DNA of 64,000 nucleotides from Sporofaciens musculi. GTDB lineage: Bacteria; Bacillota; Clostridia; Lachnospirales; Lachnospiraceae. Made by a program: the position numbers and the translations under genes. The notes under the pieces are model-generated. The model made no database searches, had not been told where the DNA came from, and saw only the letters and a program-made list of their open reading frames with translations. Position 1 is the stretch's first letter. Each line of letters opens with the position of its first letter. Below, piece after piece: positions 1-9,351 of the stretch. Location: the NCBI RefSeq assembly GCF_009830285.1, contig NZ_WUQX01000001.1, positions 3,534,501 through 3,598,500 on the forward strand, in the 5' to 3' direction.

Positions 1-2391
1 CTCACTAATATCATATTTTTCCTTTACTACATTTTTCAAAATAGAATAACAATGAAAATAATAAACATCATAGCCCAAATTCTTACTTTGTTTACTAGCG
101 TTGTACTTTTCCCTAAGTCTTTTTCTAAACTTCTCGGTATCCTTTATCTTTAATTTCATCAGTTTATCCCGTAATGCTTTATATGTATCAGAAGAACGGT
201 CAACTTTAAAATCAACATCTTGGAAATATACAGGATTGAAGTCTTTGCCGTCAACTGGATTTACCCAGATATTTCCCTTATTACTTTTGGTATTATCCCC
301 TATATATTTGCTTATACGATTAACATTACTTCGGTTATTGATTTTTTTGTTATCACAGCACTTATCAGTTCTTTTATCCTTTGCATATTTAAAAAAATAT
401 GGATACTCCCTTTCCAGCCACTCATGATACATTCCCTGATATTTTCCCAAAGAAGGCATGTATTGGGACTTGGGATTATCTATGCAGAAATTATTATATG
501 CTGTCAATATACGGACAAAATCAACGTCTATCTCATATGCCATGTTCAAATATTTTGTCATGACATTCGAGATATCGCCTATCCTTTCATTTTTAAAGCT
601 GCGCATTAGGCAGTCATATATATTCTGGTCATTTACTTCCGACGGTTCTGCCTTTTTCATTTCGTAATAAAGTGGCAGCTTTTTTCTATCTAATAAATCA
701 ATAAATGCTCTATCTGGTGTTAGGAGCAATTCATCACCATCTACATCGCATTGCAGAATCTTTGTCAATAAATCATGTGTGCTGATTACTGTATCCATAC
801 CAATGAACCATTTTTTACATTCATCTGATTTCTCCAACAAACGTATTCCATGCTCGCAGTCTGATAAATGTGGACTCCTTAGACAACATACTTCCGTCAC
901 ATCTTCTTTTTCACAATATAACGCATTATATATATGATTCTTTGGTATGAGTCCTTCTGGTTCTTCCGTACCGCAGAACCAATATTCACATGCGGCATAG
1001 AGATCTGGGCAAATGTAATTGTAGTATCCTTTAATATATGGCCTTCCTGACATAGCTTTTTTACGTTCAGATTGGATTTTTTTATCAATCCGTTTTCTGA
1101 CAAATGAATCCTGTAACATCTGGGGATATGCTTTGATTGACGCATAGAACGGATCAAGGCCATCTATTTCATCCATATCTGCCCCCATAATCTCAAGGGC
1201 AGTATCAGGATTGATTTTAGCGTCATTAATTTTTTCAATCGTCAATTTTGACAAATCCTTAATCTTTTCATCTGTCACATTTTCTCTTGGGATCGTCTGA
1301 TAGAACTGATATGCGGACAAGACAATAGGATCTTCATTATTGGGATAATGCATCGTATTATTAATGCAAATCTTTAATCCATTGCCTTCAAATGCTTCCT
1401 TATAATCCTCCCACGATTTATAAAATTTCCACATTTTTAACTGACTGCCATTTAAAATCATCTTAATTTTGTCCCTGATATAATTAACTGAAATCTCATT
1501 TCCCCATACATCCTTAATTATGTCTTTCGCAATGCCTTTTTCTTGTTTCTCTATAATAAACTGCCGGAAATTGAATGGAAATACTGCTCCTTTTATCCAT
1601 CCCCCTCGAATCTGACAGCTCTGTGGGAATACCCCTGGAAGAAATATTCCTGCACCATCCATATGATTTATGGGAACTGGCATTGTCCTTTCCTCGATTG
1701 TATGGGACTCCATATCTAAGTAATTTACTCTTTCAATTACATCAGTCTCAAACTCCGGCAAGACAAGAATTTCATTTATATCAATATCAATGGATGGTTC
1801 CACACTCTTTGAAAAAATCAATGATGTATATGCTAAATACTTTCCTGTATTACATCCACCATTTTGATTTATAATTTCTAAAGTCAGCCCACACATTAAC
1901 CGTTTTTGGTTATTTTTTAAGAAATCCTCTTGCATTAAACAGACCTGCCGTTTTTTCATTTGGTTAGCAGATGATGAATACACCTTATATTTTTCTCCAT
2001 TAATCAATACGCCTTTATCAATCAACTGTTTTAAAAGTATCTCATGCCAACTATGTTCATCTTTTTCTGATGTACCTGGACAGTCCAATATTATAATCTC
2101 TTTTATCAATGGAATTTCTTTCGGATTTTTTTCATCATAGACTAATGATTCTGATAAACGGACACATTCATTTTCAAATCCTGCAATAAGTTTACTTATA
2201 ATAGGCTCATTATTTTTATAAAACAATGACTTTTTGGCGATTTCCCTAACATCAGGATAACTACTAACACTATTTAAAAGTTCTTCTTTTGTTTTCTGTT
2301 TTTCATCCGATTTATTGATTGCCCTGTATTGATTATATATTTCCCGTTCTTCCTTAGCCAAACAATCAAAAACTGATAAGTTAAACATCAT
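1..2391 (-). CDS. YonO-like single-subunit two-barrel RNA polymerase (C-terminus beyond the edge)
   Basis: Continuous open minus-strand frame of at least 797 codons that runs off the left edge. Motifs match, in order, the two-barrel polymerase core of eukaryotic RdRPs and phage SPbeta YonO. NHMDGAGIF (Asp at about residue 245) is followed by SCQIRGGWIKGAV, equivalent to the RdRP segment DGxGxIS...QIRxGGxKG. The metal-binding DxDGD motif appears as CDVDGDE (residues 549-553), and IGDISNVMTKYLN follows it. YonO is a DNA-dependent RNA polymerase, so I infer transcription of the element's own genes. The first ATG is at 2391. A strong GGAGGA lies further up and would suit an ATA start at 2427. RNA templating cannot be excluded from sequence. 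Confidence 0.8.
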   Translation of the reverse strand, partial: MMFNLSVFDCLAKEEREIYNQYRAINKSDEKQKTKEELLNSVSSYPDVREIAKKSLFYKNNEPIISKLIAGFENECVRLSESLVYDEKNPKEIPLIKEIIILDCPGTSEKDEHSWHEILLKQLIDKGVLINGEKYKVYSSSANQMKKRQVCLMQEDFLKNNQKRLMCGLTLEIINQNGGCNTGKYLAYTSLIFSKSVEPSIDIDINEILVLPEFETDVIERVNYLDMESHTIEERTMPVPINHMDGAGIFLPGVFPQSCQIRGGWIKGAVFPFNFRQFIIEKQEKGIAKDIIKDVWGNEISVNYIRDKIKMILNGSQLKMWKFYKSWEDYKEAFEGNGLKICINNTMHYPNNEDPIVLSAYQFYQTIPRENVTDEKIKDLSKLTIEKINDAKINPDTALEIMGADMDEIDGLDPFYASIKAYPQMLQDSFVRKRIDKKIQSERKKAMSGRPYIKGYYNYICPDLYAACEYWFCGTEEPEGLIPKNHIYNALYCEKEDVTEVCCLRSPHLSDCEHGIRLLEKSDECKKWFIGMDTVISTHDLLTKILQCDVDGDELLLTPDRAFIDLLDRKKLPLYYEMKKAEPSEVNDQNIYDCLMRSFKNERIGDISNVMTKYLNMAYEIDVDFVRILTAYNNFCIDNPKSQYMPSLGKYQGMYHEWLEREYPYFFKYAKDKRTDKCCDNKKINNRSNVNRISKYIGDNTKSNKGNIWVNPVDGKDFNPVYFQDVDFKVDRSSDTYKALRDKLMKLKIKDTEKFRKRLREKYNASKQSKNLGYDVYYFHCYSILKNVVKEKYDISE

Positions 2392-2520
2392 ATATCTTCT
2401 TGCTTTTGCAATTTCATTTTCTTTTATAACAATTCCTCCATTCCCTCTCTATTTTCCTCAGCAACTTTCAGAGCCAAATAGAATCTGATCTATCGGCTCT
2501 GAATATGCTTGTACATTTAA

Positions 2521-2826
2521 TTATTCTCTTTTAATATCATAAACCGTATCAAAATATGCCATTGCATATTCAACGAAACTATCGTAAATCTGTATTTCAG
2601 AAGGCCAATCTATTTCTTCATTTTCAAGCTCTGACAGGATATAATTAACAACACATTCCTCTGTACAGATGACCTCTCCCTTTCCAATTCTGATAGGGAA
2701 TTTGAAAATTTCACCTGAACGCACAAGATTGACACCGTACATCCAGTAATCATCACTGATCTTATTAATTTCGATCTCCAAGTACAATTCTAAAATGATC
2801 ATATCACACCATCCATCTATATTCAA
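2521..2826 (-). CDS. small acidic protein of unknown function
   Basis: 101 codons, acidic, with no motif or membrane segment that I recognise. A second in-frame ATG eight codons in (MIILELYLEIEIN) has a GGATGGTG-like ribosome site just ahead and may be the true start. It lies between the topoisomerase block and the RNA polymerase gene on the same strand, so it is probably co-transcribed with them. Confidence 0.55.
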   Translation of the reverse strand: MNIDGWCDMIILELYLEIEINKISDDYWMYGVNLVRSGEIFKFPIRIGKGEVICTEECVVNYILSELENEEIDWPSEIQIYDSFVEYAMAYFDTVYDIKRE

Positions 2827-3051
2827 TTATCAAAGTCCAATCATTCCACATAACTAGGCCTCTAACAACACAAGCAGTAATTTCTCCCTCATATCCCTTC
2901 ACAAAAATCCCACCAACACGCCCAAATCTCCCGCTAATCCCATCCACCTAACAACTCCACACCCTCCCAATCCACCCCTCAAAATCATGCCTTAAAACGC
3001 TATATACCCCTAACGCATATGGCAGTTTCTATATGACTTGAAAGAGTGGTT
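2827..3051. other. strand-asymmetric intergenic tract (C-rich top strand)
   Basis: About 225 bp in which the top strand has many C and hardly any G. A minus-strand frame is open for about 57 codons after a TAG and could start at a GTG behind GGAG, but I see no family match. The minus strand also carries GCGTTTTAAGGCAT at 2987-3000. A near copy lies on the plus strand at 24879-24892, so a shared regulatory or replication site is possible. Confidence 0.35.
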
Positions 3052-3288
3052 TCATTGCCTTTTATTTCTGAATTTTTCAAAATCCACAATCTCAGCCTTA
3101 CCACTACCATTATTCAATCTAACCTTATAATTCTTAAACTCTCCTAAATTCCACACTTCATCCTCTGGCACATCATCAACAGTCAAATCCGTGTGTTCAC
3201 CTTCAATCGTCATAGAGAAAAATGAGATTTTCGTTACCTCATATAATCTATCTTCTACTTGCAAATACTTGATTTTTGTGTTGTTAAT
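3052..3288 (-). CDS. small unknown protein, probable ATT start
   Basis: The first TTG gives 70 residues, but it has no ribosome site at a proper distance. Eight codons upstream an ATT at 3288 follows GGAGGGGAACGGAT with perfect spacing. Almost the same leader precedes the serine recombinase start at 19192. From ATT the product is 78 residues with a basic C-terminal end (FEKFRNKRQ). No recognised domain. It lies just downstream of the topoisomerase gene in the same direction. Confidence 0.55.
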   Translation of the reverse strand: MNNTKIKYLQVEDRLYEVTKISFFSMTIEGEHTDLTVDDVPEDEVWNLGEFKNYKVRLNNGSGKAEIVDFEKFRNKRQ

Positions 3289-3365
3289 ATCCGTTCCCCT
3301 CCAATTATTATTATCTTTTGAAAAAACTTAACATTTTAAAATATTTGTCTAACAAGTTCTAACTT

Positions 3366-5807
3366 TTATGAAATGTTAAGTTTTTGCATAATCTCCCTTT
3401 CATATCGTTCTATTAATTGTTCCTCAATATTAGGAATCTCTTTCTTTGCCATATCTACCGTATATTTACCTTTAAAAGATGATAAATCAATCGGTATATG
3501 GATCTTCTCCAGTTGCTCCCTGTATTTATCTGCCATTATCCGCATAAATGCCGTTTCTCTAACCGCCTTATGGTCTATATTCAGTGAGTCTTCTAAATTT
3601 ATGGTAGGCAAATTATTAACGCATGATAATTTATCTTCCAGCATTTCCAATATCTGTCCTGTCGTGAACGCATTAAGTTCTACACGCCTATAAAATGTAC
3701 CTGCATCAAAAAATCTTCTGTATCCATAAGATAAATTATTCAATTTTTTCTTGTCTTCCTTTTTGATTTCCACTTTTTCAGGCTCGATATGGTACTTTTC
3801 TACATCAGACAAAGTAACACCAAGATCTTCCATGTAAATGCACTCTTTAAATTTTTTGTTTGGAGTACCAAAAGATTCTAAAATATATATTCCTGATATA
3901 TCCAAATCATGTAAACAATATAACTTCAACCCCATTTTCTGAAACTTATATAATAACATTTTGGCCGCCCTTGTAGAGAACCCCTGTCCAGATACAATAA
4001 TCATATTATATTTTTCGCCAATCTTCTCAGCTTTAAAGATTGCATCAAAACCTGTTTTTTCAATATACAGCACTTTGTCATATTTATAAATCAAGTCAAA
4101 ATCTGGATCTATATGGATATTACTGCTAATTCCTCCATAGCATCTAAAGATATTTTGGGATGTTCCAATCGAATTAATAAAACTTCTTACATTTGCAGTC
4201 CCTAAGCCATTTTGAGAACCATTTACAAAAAAATTCCCCCTGTCACTGAAATTGACCTTATCTTCATATTCTGGATTATCGTCAATCCATTCTGTTAAGA
4301 TTTCTTGTGTAAAGTCTGCGTAGGTGTGTTTCTTCTCTTCTACCCCCGAAATCTCACGCATTTTATACCATATTTGACGTGCAGTAATCGCATATCTTCC
4401 ATTGTCACTTGCCATATTGAAAGCATCCGTTACATAATCCCTCATAACGGCTCTGTTATTAGTCCTCTTATTATCAGAACTAAAAATACGATTTTCCTTT
4501 GCTATGGCCTTATTGAGCTTTTCTAGTAATTCATTAAAAAAGCATGTTATGTCAATCCTTGTTTTCCCTGCATCTGTAAATTTCAGATATGGCGAAACAA
4601 TATGGAACACAAATGAAAAATTGGACATATCTTTTAATAGATCATCTAAATCCCTTGCATATACAGACTTGTTTCCTATTTTGTACCATCCACCATCAAA
4701 TCCTATGCTCCAACTATTGTTGTATGTAATGGAATTATTGATGTAGCATTCAATATCTGCTTCTTTTCTATTTGCATCTCCTTTAAATGTATCTTTCCTT
4801 ACAGAAAACTCTACAATACATGGGATAACCATATCATTTTTACCTATCAGAGAATTACTGTCCTCTATCTCAATAGATGTATTCAATACATTGCTTAATC
4901 CTATCAGTTGTTTTTTTAATAATGTATATTTTTTAGTCTGTTGATCCTCTTTTAGCATAAGAAAATCATTGATAAATTCCTGATCACTAAAATCTATATC
5001 TTTAATTTTTGATTTGATCCTACTTTTATTCTTTATCCTCGTACCAAAGTATTCTTCCAGAAATTTTTTATAGGTAGTATTTCCATCCTGGGTTTTTGTT
5101 ATGAACTGCTTGAATGTATCAAAATCATAATAAGCCAATGATATATTTTGTGATTTATCAACGCATTTTATTGTTGCAGGATTATGGAATTCTGTACCTA
5201 AATAATCAAGATGAAAAGATACATCTGGATTACAGACAGAATAGAAATATACATAATTTTTATAAAAAGATGATTGATGTAAGTCATATCTGCATATTTC
5301 TATACCTCTTTTCTGGGTAATTCCTATTTCTTTAAATTCAACACATATTTCCCCATCCTTCACCCTTTCTGGGTCTATGGTGCCCTCCAGTATGACACCT
5401 TCATTTGTATGCCATAAAAGACGATACTTTTTAAGGAAGCAGATGCTAATTATTGTTTTCAGTCCATTTCCCTGTTTGCCCCTTGAAGCTGTCACATATA
5501 CACGATTCTGGCTTATATAGAATTTAAAATCATAAATGCTTTTTACAGTATCACAACTAAGGCCATTACCATTATCATATATCCCCATAGAGGACACATC
5601 TTGGACAATATATATTTGTTTACTATTTAATGGTTCAATAGCATCAAGGGCATTATCAATAATTTCCTTTATAATGACCTTGTTCCAATATTCTTTTGTT
5701 AATCCGATCTGCTTTATAAGTCCATCTTCTGTAAAATAATCTACAGTCATAGGTGTTTTACATATTACTCTGTTTATTACGTCCACCATCCTTTTAAAGT
5801 ATTTCAT
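3366..5807 (-). CDS. single-chain type IIB topoisomerase, Topo VIII-like (TopoVI B-A fusion)
   Basis: 813 residues. The N-terminus has a Bergerat/GHKL ATPase: N box EIIDNALDA (48-56), G1 DNGNGL (78-83) and G2 RGKQGNGLK (about 109-117). The C-terminal half is Spo11/TopoVI-A-like. TARQIWYKMRE places the probable cleavage tyrosine at Y481. A Toprim fold follows, with E583 in VLYIEKTG and D634/D636 in LHDLDISG. Having B-like and A-like parts in one chain is the hallmark of Topo VIII, described from plasmids and integrated elements. The enzyme should pass duplex DNA with ATP and so relax or decatenate the element. No strong ribosome site precedes MKYFKRM. AGGATGGTGG overlaps M7, so the start is uncertain by a few codons. 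Confidence 0.85.
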   Translation of the reverse strand: MKYFKRMVDVINRVICKTPMTVDYFTEDGLIKQIGLTKEYWNKVIIKEIIDNALDAIEPLNSKQIYIVQDVSSMGIYDNGNGLSCDTVKSIYDFKFYISQNRVYVTASRGKQGNGLKTIISICFLKKYRLLWHTNEGVILEGTIDPERVKDGEICVEFKEIGITQKRGIEICRYDLHQSSFYKNYVYFYSVCNPDVSFHLDYLGTEFHNPATIKCVDKSQNISLAYYDFDTFKQFITKTQDGNTTYKKFLEEYFGTRIKNKSRIKSKIKDIDFSDQEFINDFLMLKEDQQTKKYTLLKKQLIGLSNVLNTSIEIEDSNSLIGKNDMVIPCIVEFSVRKDTFKGDANRKEADIECYINNSITYNNSWSIGFDGGWYKIGNKSVYARDLDDLLKDMSNFSFVFHIVSPYLKFTDAGKTRIDITCFFNELLEKLNKAIAKENRIFSSDNKRTNNRAVMRDYVTDAFNMASDNGRYAITARQIWYKMREISGVEEKKHTYADFTQEILTEWIDDNPEYEDKVNFSDRGNFFVNGSQNGLGTANVRSFINSIGTSQNIFRCYGGISSNIHIDPDFDLIYKYDKVLYIEKTGFDAIFKAEKIGEKYNMIIVSGQGFSTRAAKMLLYKFQKMGLKLYCLHDLDISGIYILESFGTPNKKFKECIYMEDLGVTLSDVEKYHIEPEKVEIKKEDKKKLNNLSYGYRRFFDAGTFYRRVELNAFTTGQILEMLEDKLSCVNNLPTINLEDSLNIDHKAVRETAFMRIMADKYREQLEKIHIPIDLSSFKGKYTVDMAKKEIPNIEEQLIERYEREIMQKLNIS

Positions 5808-5897
5808 CCAAAAAATCTATAATTGCGAACAAGCTATGCTTGTGAGCAAAATCATGAGCTTGCGCTTTTCAGCAAGCGAAATGCCTACTGTCAGGGA
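5808..5897 (-). promoter_or_regulatory. short spacer with nested hairpins
   Basis: The 90 bp between the 108-residue gene and the topoisomerase gene hold two adjacent short inverted repeats built on GCTTGC/GCAAGC and ACAAGC/GCTTGT. With no T run behind them they look more like leader structures or processing sites than terminators. Confidence 0.35.
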
Positions 5898-6224
5898 CTA
5901 CACCAACTCATAATCATTCTTATCAATCAAACTAATCACTTCTAATACTTCCTTCTGTGTTGCTCTATCCTTACATCCCTTAGTCATCTGTATAATCATT
6001 TTCATAGAATAGATAGGCAATAATAAAGAACGTATTTTTTCTCTATATCCCATCCATTCTAAACGTGTTGCATTGTATCCCCCATAATCCTTATAATCAT
6101 GGCACCATTTCTTTTCAAGATAAGCATTCTTACTAATTACTGGTTCACAAGCTGCCAAACATGAAATCAATAATGTATCTGTAAATTTTTTATTCTGTAA
6201 ATTTTCTTTATCCTGTCTTGTCAT
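5898..6224 (-). CDS. small unknown protein
   Basis: 108 residues, ATG behind GAAGGAG. Mixed charge, with a cysteine-containing helix (LLISCLAACEPV). No signal peptide, membrane segment or family I recognise. It lies directly upstream of the topoisomerase in the same direction and may be its co-transcribed partner. Confidence 0.6.
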   Translation of the reverse strand: MTRQDKENLQNKKFTDTLLISCLAACEPVISKNAYLEKKWCHDYKDYGGYNATRLEWMGYREKIRSLLLPIYSMKMIIQMTKGCKDRATQKEVLEVISLIDKNDYELV

Positions 6225-6480
6225 AAATTATCATTCTCCTTCTGTTTGTCTCCGACGGTAGGCACAGCCTAAGACCAGCTAAGTCCAGCTACGCCGTCCT
6301 TATCTGCCCTTAGTCCGTGATTATTATTGGAGCATCCTGCCACATTACTCACCGCCAAAAAGCGGCGGCTCGCAATATGTCAGTCTGTTCAATAATGATA
6401 TGTTTTTGTAAGCAGATATTTTCTTTGGGGACGAATACACATTTTTCTATTATATATAGATATTTGTGAATACAACCCCA
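6225..6480 (-). promoter_or_regulatory. structured 5' leader of the topoisomerase operon
   Basis: About 250 bp without a gene ahead of the 108-residue ORF. On the minus strand GACGGC (about 6293-6298) pairs with a matching arm at 6253-6258 around a repeated AGCTGG/CTTAGCTGG segment. A second hairpin CCGCC-loop-GGCGG lies near 6347-6366. This is a folded leader. I do not recognise a riboswitch class. Confidence 0.4.
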
Positions 6481-6496
6481 AATTAATTTTCAATTT

Positions 6497-6616
6497 GTTA
6501 CCCCATTTCTATTAAATATATCTTTATATAGAGATGGGGTAACATTTCGAGATCTAATTCAATTTGTTACCCCATTTCTTATAAAAAGAATTAATATTAT
6601 ATAGAAAAGGGGTAAC
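6497..6616. repeat. two tandem inverted repeats with GTTACCCC arms
   Basis: GTTACCCCAT (6497-6506) pairs perfectly with ATGGGGTAAC (6534-6543). GTTACCCC (6566-6573) pairs with GGGGTAAC (6609-6616). Both left arms sit in the common context CAATTTGTTACCCCATTTCT. They lie just after the helicase stop and before the topoisomerase leader. They could be terminators with large loops, operators or replication sites. Confidence 0.6.
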
Positions 6617-6624
6617 ATTTCACT

Positions 6625-8450
6625 TTATCCTGCATATGGTAATCTGATATATTGTCCTGACAAATTAATATCTCTTGCTTGACAGTATAAAATTACCTCC
6701 GATTTATTTAATACTTTATTGCTGAAATTTCCACTACTCTTTATTCCCAAATATTCCCTAACCCTTACTTTCGGAATTCTATGCTGTTTATCAATAAATT
6801 CTGGATGCAGTCCATTCTGAATTTCAGCAAGAAAATCAATAAATCTGCTTGCATAGCTATCTTGTTTTAATGCCTCCACATAACTATCTTGCTTGCTCTT
6901 TTCCATAATAAACATGTTACTGTCATAGTTTACTGTCTCAACCAAACAATTTTCCATTTGAGATTTTATTAAATCAATCACATCTGTATTATTGATAAAA
7001 ATAAATACATCTGTATCATACTTCATATTTCGATTTACTCTTTTAACCGCCTGATATATTTCAGATGCAATCCAAAAAACACGTATTTTTTCTAAACGCT
7101 TATCTGTAAAACTATATATTCTTTTCACAGCTCTTCCATTACATTTACAAGTTAATGGAAATGCTTCTTCTATGCTATCTTTGCCATAATGAAGATACTT
7201 TAATATGTAATCTACATCACTTAAATTATGGGTTTGTATAATTGCAATATTTTTCTTATCATACCATTGATTACTACCTGTAATATTCCCAAAATAACCT
7301 TTATTCTCTTCTGGTACATCAATCAAGCACATCTCGTCTTTCTTTCCGACTACTAAAATATCATTCCCATATTTTTTTAAAGCACTATTCACTACGTCAT
7401 AAAAATTAATTATTTTATCTTTAATGGCAGTAGTTGTAGTAACTGGCACATTTATGATTTTCCAGTGACTATGATCTAAAACCTTTCCGCAATGTTGTAA
7501 TGCAAATTCCTCTTGATTTAAGGAATATGCACTTTGTAATTCCCCTGAAGCATCTAGCATAATATTATTATCCAAAACCAATAACTATATCTTTTATCGG
7601 TAGTATATAATTTCTTATCGCTATATAAGCACATTCCTGTAAATAATTGCTTATATTCCAAAATATGTTCACATAATATTTTAACAGTGCATATATCATC
7701 TAATAGTACAAGATTGAGATCTGGTACAGAATCCACACTACACCTGATTTTTTCTCTCCAATCTTTCAGCAAAACATTTGTCACATTTGAACGAATTAAT
7801 TTAATCAGCATATTAAAGTCCTTAGTTGGAGATTTATCTGTTAAAGTTATAAATCTTCGTTCACTATTTTCTTTATTCCATGTAGTCAAAAAATCTATCG
7901 GTTGATGCATTGCCTTTTCAAATGCTTGTAACAATATATTATCATTTTTAAATAAAGATCTATATGTTTCTATATCACTATTTCCAAGAGAAATTACATT
8001 GATTGTTGATAAAAACTCATCAATTACCAATGTACTTCTACTTTTTGCAAATATTTTACGTTTTCCAATATCTTTCATTAATACTGTATATTTTTGATGA
8101 GTAATAATTACAATTGGAATATTATGCAAATATGCATTGATTTTAGAAACTGTAGTTGTTGGTACATCCTCATTATTATATGCAAATGCAATATCCATTC
8201 CTGCCATCTTATTTATATTATTCATAGATTCTCTACAGTCATTATCTGTTCTTCTTACAAAAATTGCTTTTTTACCATCTTTATATAAATCAACTAATGC
8301 ACTTTCAGCAGTTCTGGTTTTCCTACATCCGGCTTCTATATCAAACACCGCAAAATGTCCTGAGTTTTCACCATATATAATCTCATGTTTCAACTGTCGT
8401 TTTTGCTCATCTAATAATTTCGTATTACAGTTTTCAATATTCGTATTCAT
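6625..8450 (-). CDS. SF2 DEAD-like helicase, split by one frameshift
   Basis: Two overlapping frames (7554-8450 and 6625-7581) together form one helicase of about 608 codons if one T is restored near 7577-7580. The junction then reads YWFLDNNIMLDASGEL, a helicase motif III-like segment. The first part has a Walker A-like AGCRKTRT (about 40-47) and motif II VIDEF (D144-E145). The second has motif VI-like IYQAVKRVNRN. The total length is divisible by three only with the added base. Probably the element's replication or recombination helicase. Start ATG is behind GGAGG. Confidence 0.75.
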
Positions 8451-8467
8451 CGTTAGTGCCTCCTATG

Positions 8468-8674
8468 TTATCTTGAATTTCCAAAGTAGGCTTGTATGCT
8501 TTTACGAATATTTACAGATTCCATAAAATAAAAAACGTTTTTTCCTTTATATTTTGTATTCTCTTCAATACCCATAAGCCTATAACCAGACATCATCAAA
8601 AATCCAGCTAATTTTTGATTGTATACTGGAAATGCTTTTTTATCTGTATTCTTTTTATTATCTCTTGTTGTAAT
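8468..8674 (-). CDS. DUF5659-like small protein with ATT start
   Basis: 68 codons reading TTRDNKKNTDKKAFPVYNQ then KLAGFLMMSGYRL, which resembles the DUF5659 family of Firmicute mobile elements, whose members start M-T-T-(K/R)-D. The expected Met position is an ATT at 8674, seven bases after a perfect GGGAGGA. No ATG is in frame before residue 30 or so. Function unknown. It lies directly upstream of the helicase gene. Confidence 0.65.
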   Translation of the reverse strand: MTTRDNKKNTDKKAFPVYNQKLAGFLMMSGYRLMGIEENTKYKGKNVFYFMESVNIRKSIQAYFGNSR

Positions 8675-8716
8675 AAATCATTCCTCCCTTCTAATTCTTA
8701 AGATAGCTTCGTACTT

Positions 8717-9121
8717 TCATTCTTCTCTTCCACAATCAAAAGCATACATAACTGCACATTTTAACTCATCCATTGTAATATTTTTTAAAGTTGCAAATAA
8801 CATCTTTAAACTATCGCCACCATCATTTCTTATAGCTTTTATATCCATTTGCGGATTAATTTTCTGTGCCATTTGGAAATATTTTTCATCAAATTTATGC
8901 TGTACTGCCGAAAACAATGAATTATTTAAATTTTCTGGATCACCATTAATAATCCATAGAATACCTGGCACATCATAGTCAAATACACCAGTTTCATACA
9001 ATTCACTATCTGAATTAAAAATAAGTTCCTCCAGACATTTCTTTGTTTCATTAATCTTCTGTTTTCTTATTGTTTCAATTATATTTTGCTTACACCATGT
9101 ACCATATTTAGGGTATTTCAT
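8717..9121 (-). CDS. unknown 134-residue protein
   Basis: ATG behind GGAGGA. The start overlaps the stop of the 14-codon ORF upstream (TAATG), which suggests coupled translation. Mostly helical, with an amphipathic N-terminal stretch containing YGTWCKQNIIET. No recognised domain. Confidence 0.6.
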   Translation of the reverse strand: MKYPKYGTWCKQNIIETIRKQKINETKKCLEELIFNSDSELYETGVFDYDVPGILWIINGDPENLNNSLFSAVQHKFDEKYFQMAQKINPQMDIKAIRNDGGDSLKMLFATLKNITMDELKCAVMYAFDCGREE

Positions 9122-9165
9122 TACTTCATTCCTCCTATCTCATCTTTTACATCAATAAATCCCAT
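9121..9165 (-). CDS. 14-residue leader peptide
   Basis: ATG behind AAGGAG encodes MGFIDVKDEIGGMK and stops at TAA overlapping the next ATG. Its GGAGGA codons form the ribosome site of the 134-residue gene, so it probably acts by translational coupling. Confidence 0.45.
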   Translation of the reverse strand: MGFIDVKDEIGGMK

Positions 9166-9181
9166 AATTCTATTCTCCTTT

Positions 9182-9346
9182 TCAATCCATATTAAATACA
9201 CAAAATCCAAGTTCCATTACTGTGCCATTTTTTAATGCAATCTCCAAAACATGAGCCACAATATCATCTTTTGCTTCTCCTGTCCTGACAGTAGACTCAC
9301 ATCTTGTAACTTCTTCATAGCGGATTGTTACATCATTAGGAATCAA
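9182..9346 (-). CDS. small unknown ORF, start unclear
   Basis: 54 codons from a TTG, ending just before the AAGGAG of the leader peptide. The composition looks coding (IPNDVTIRYEEVTRCEST). No good ribosome site is visible. The frame stays open a few codons upstream into the end of the next gene, so this could be the tail of a frameshifted product. Confidence 0.4.
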   Translation of the reverse strand: MIPNDVTIRYEEVTRCESTVRTGEAKDDIVAHVLEIALKNGTVMELGFCVFNMD

Positions 9347-9351
9347 TGATA

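Noticed and set aside
101..1874. Several plus-strand and one minus-strand ORF in the first 2 kb
   Set aside because: All overlap the single long minus-strand polymerase frame and have no ribosome sites or family features.
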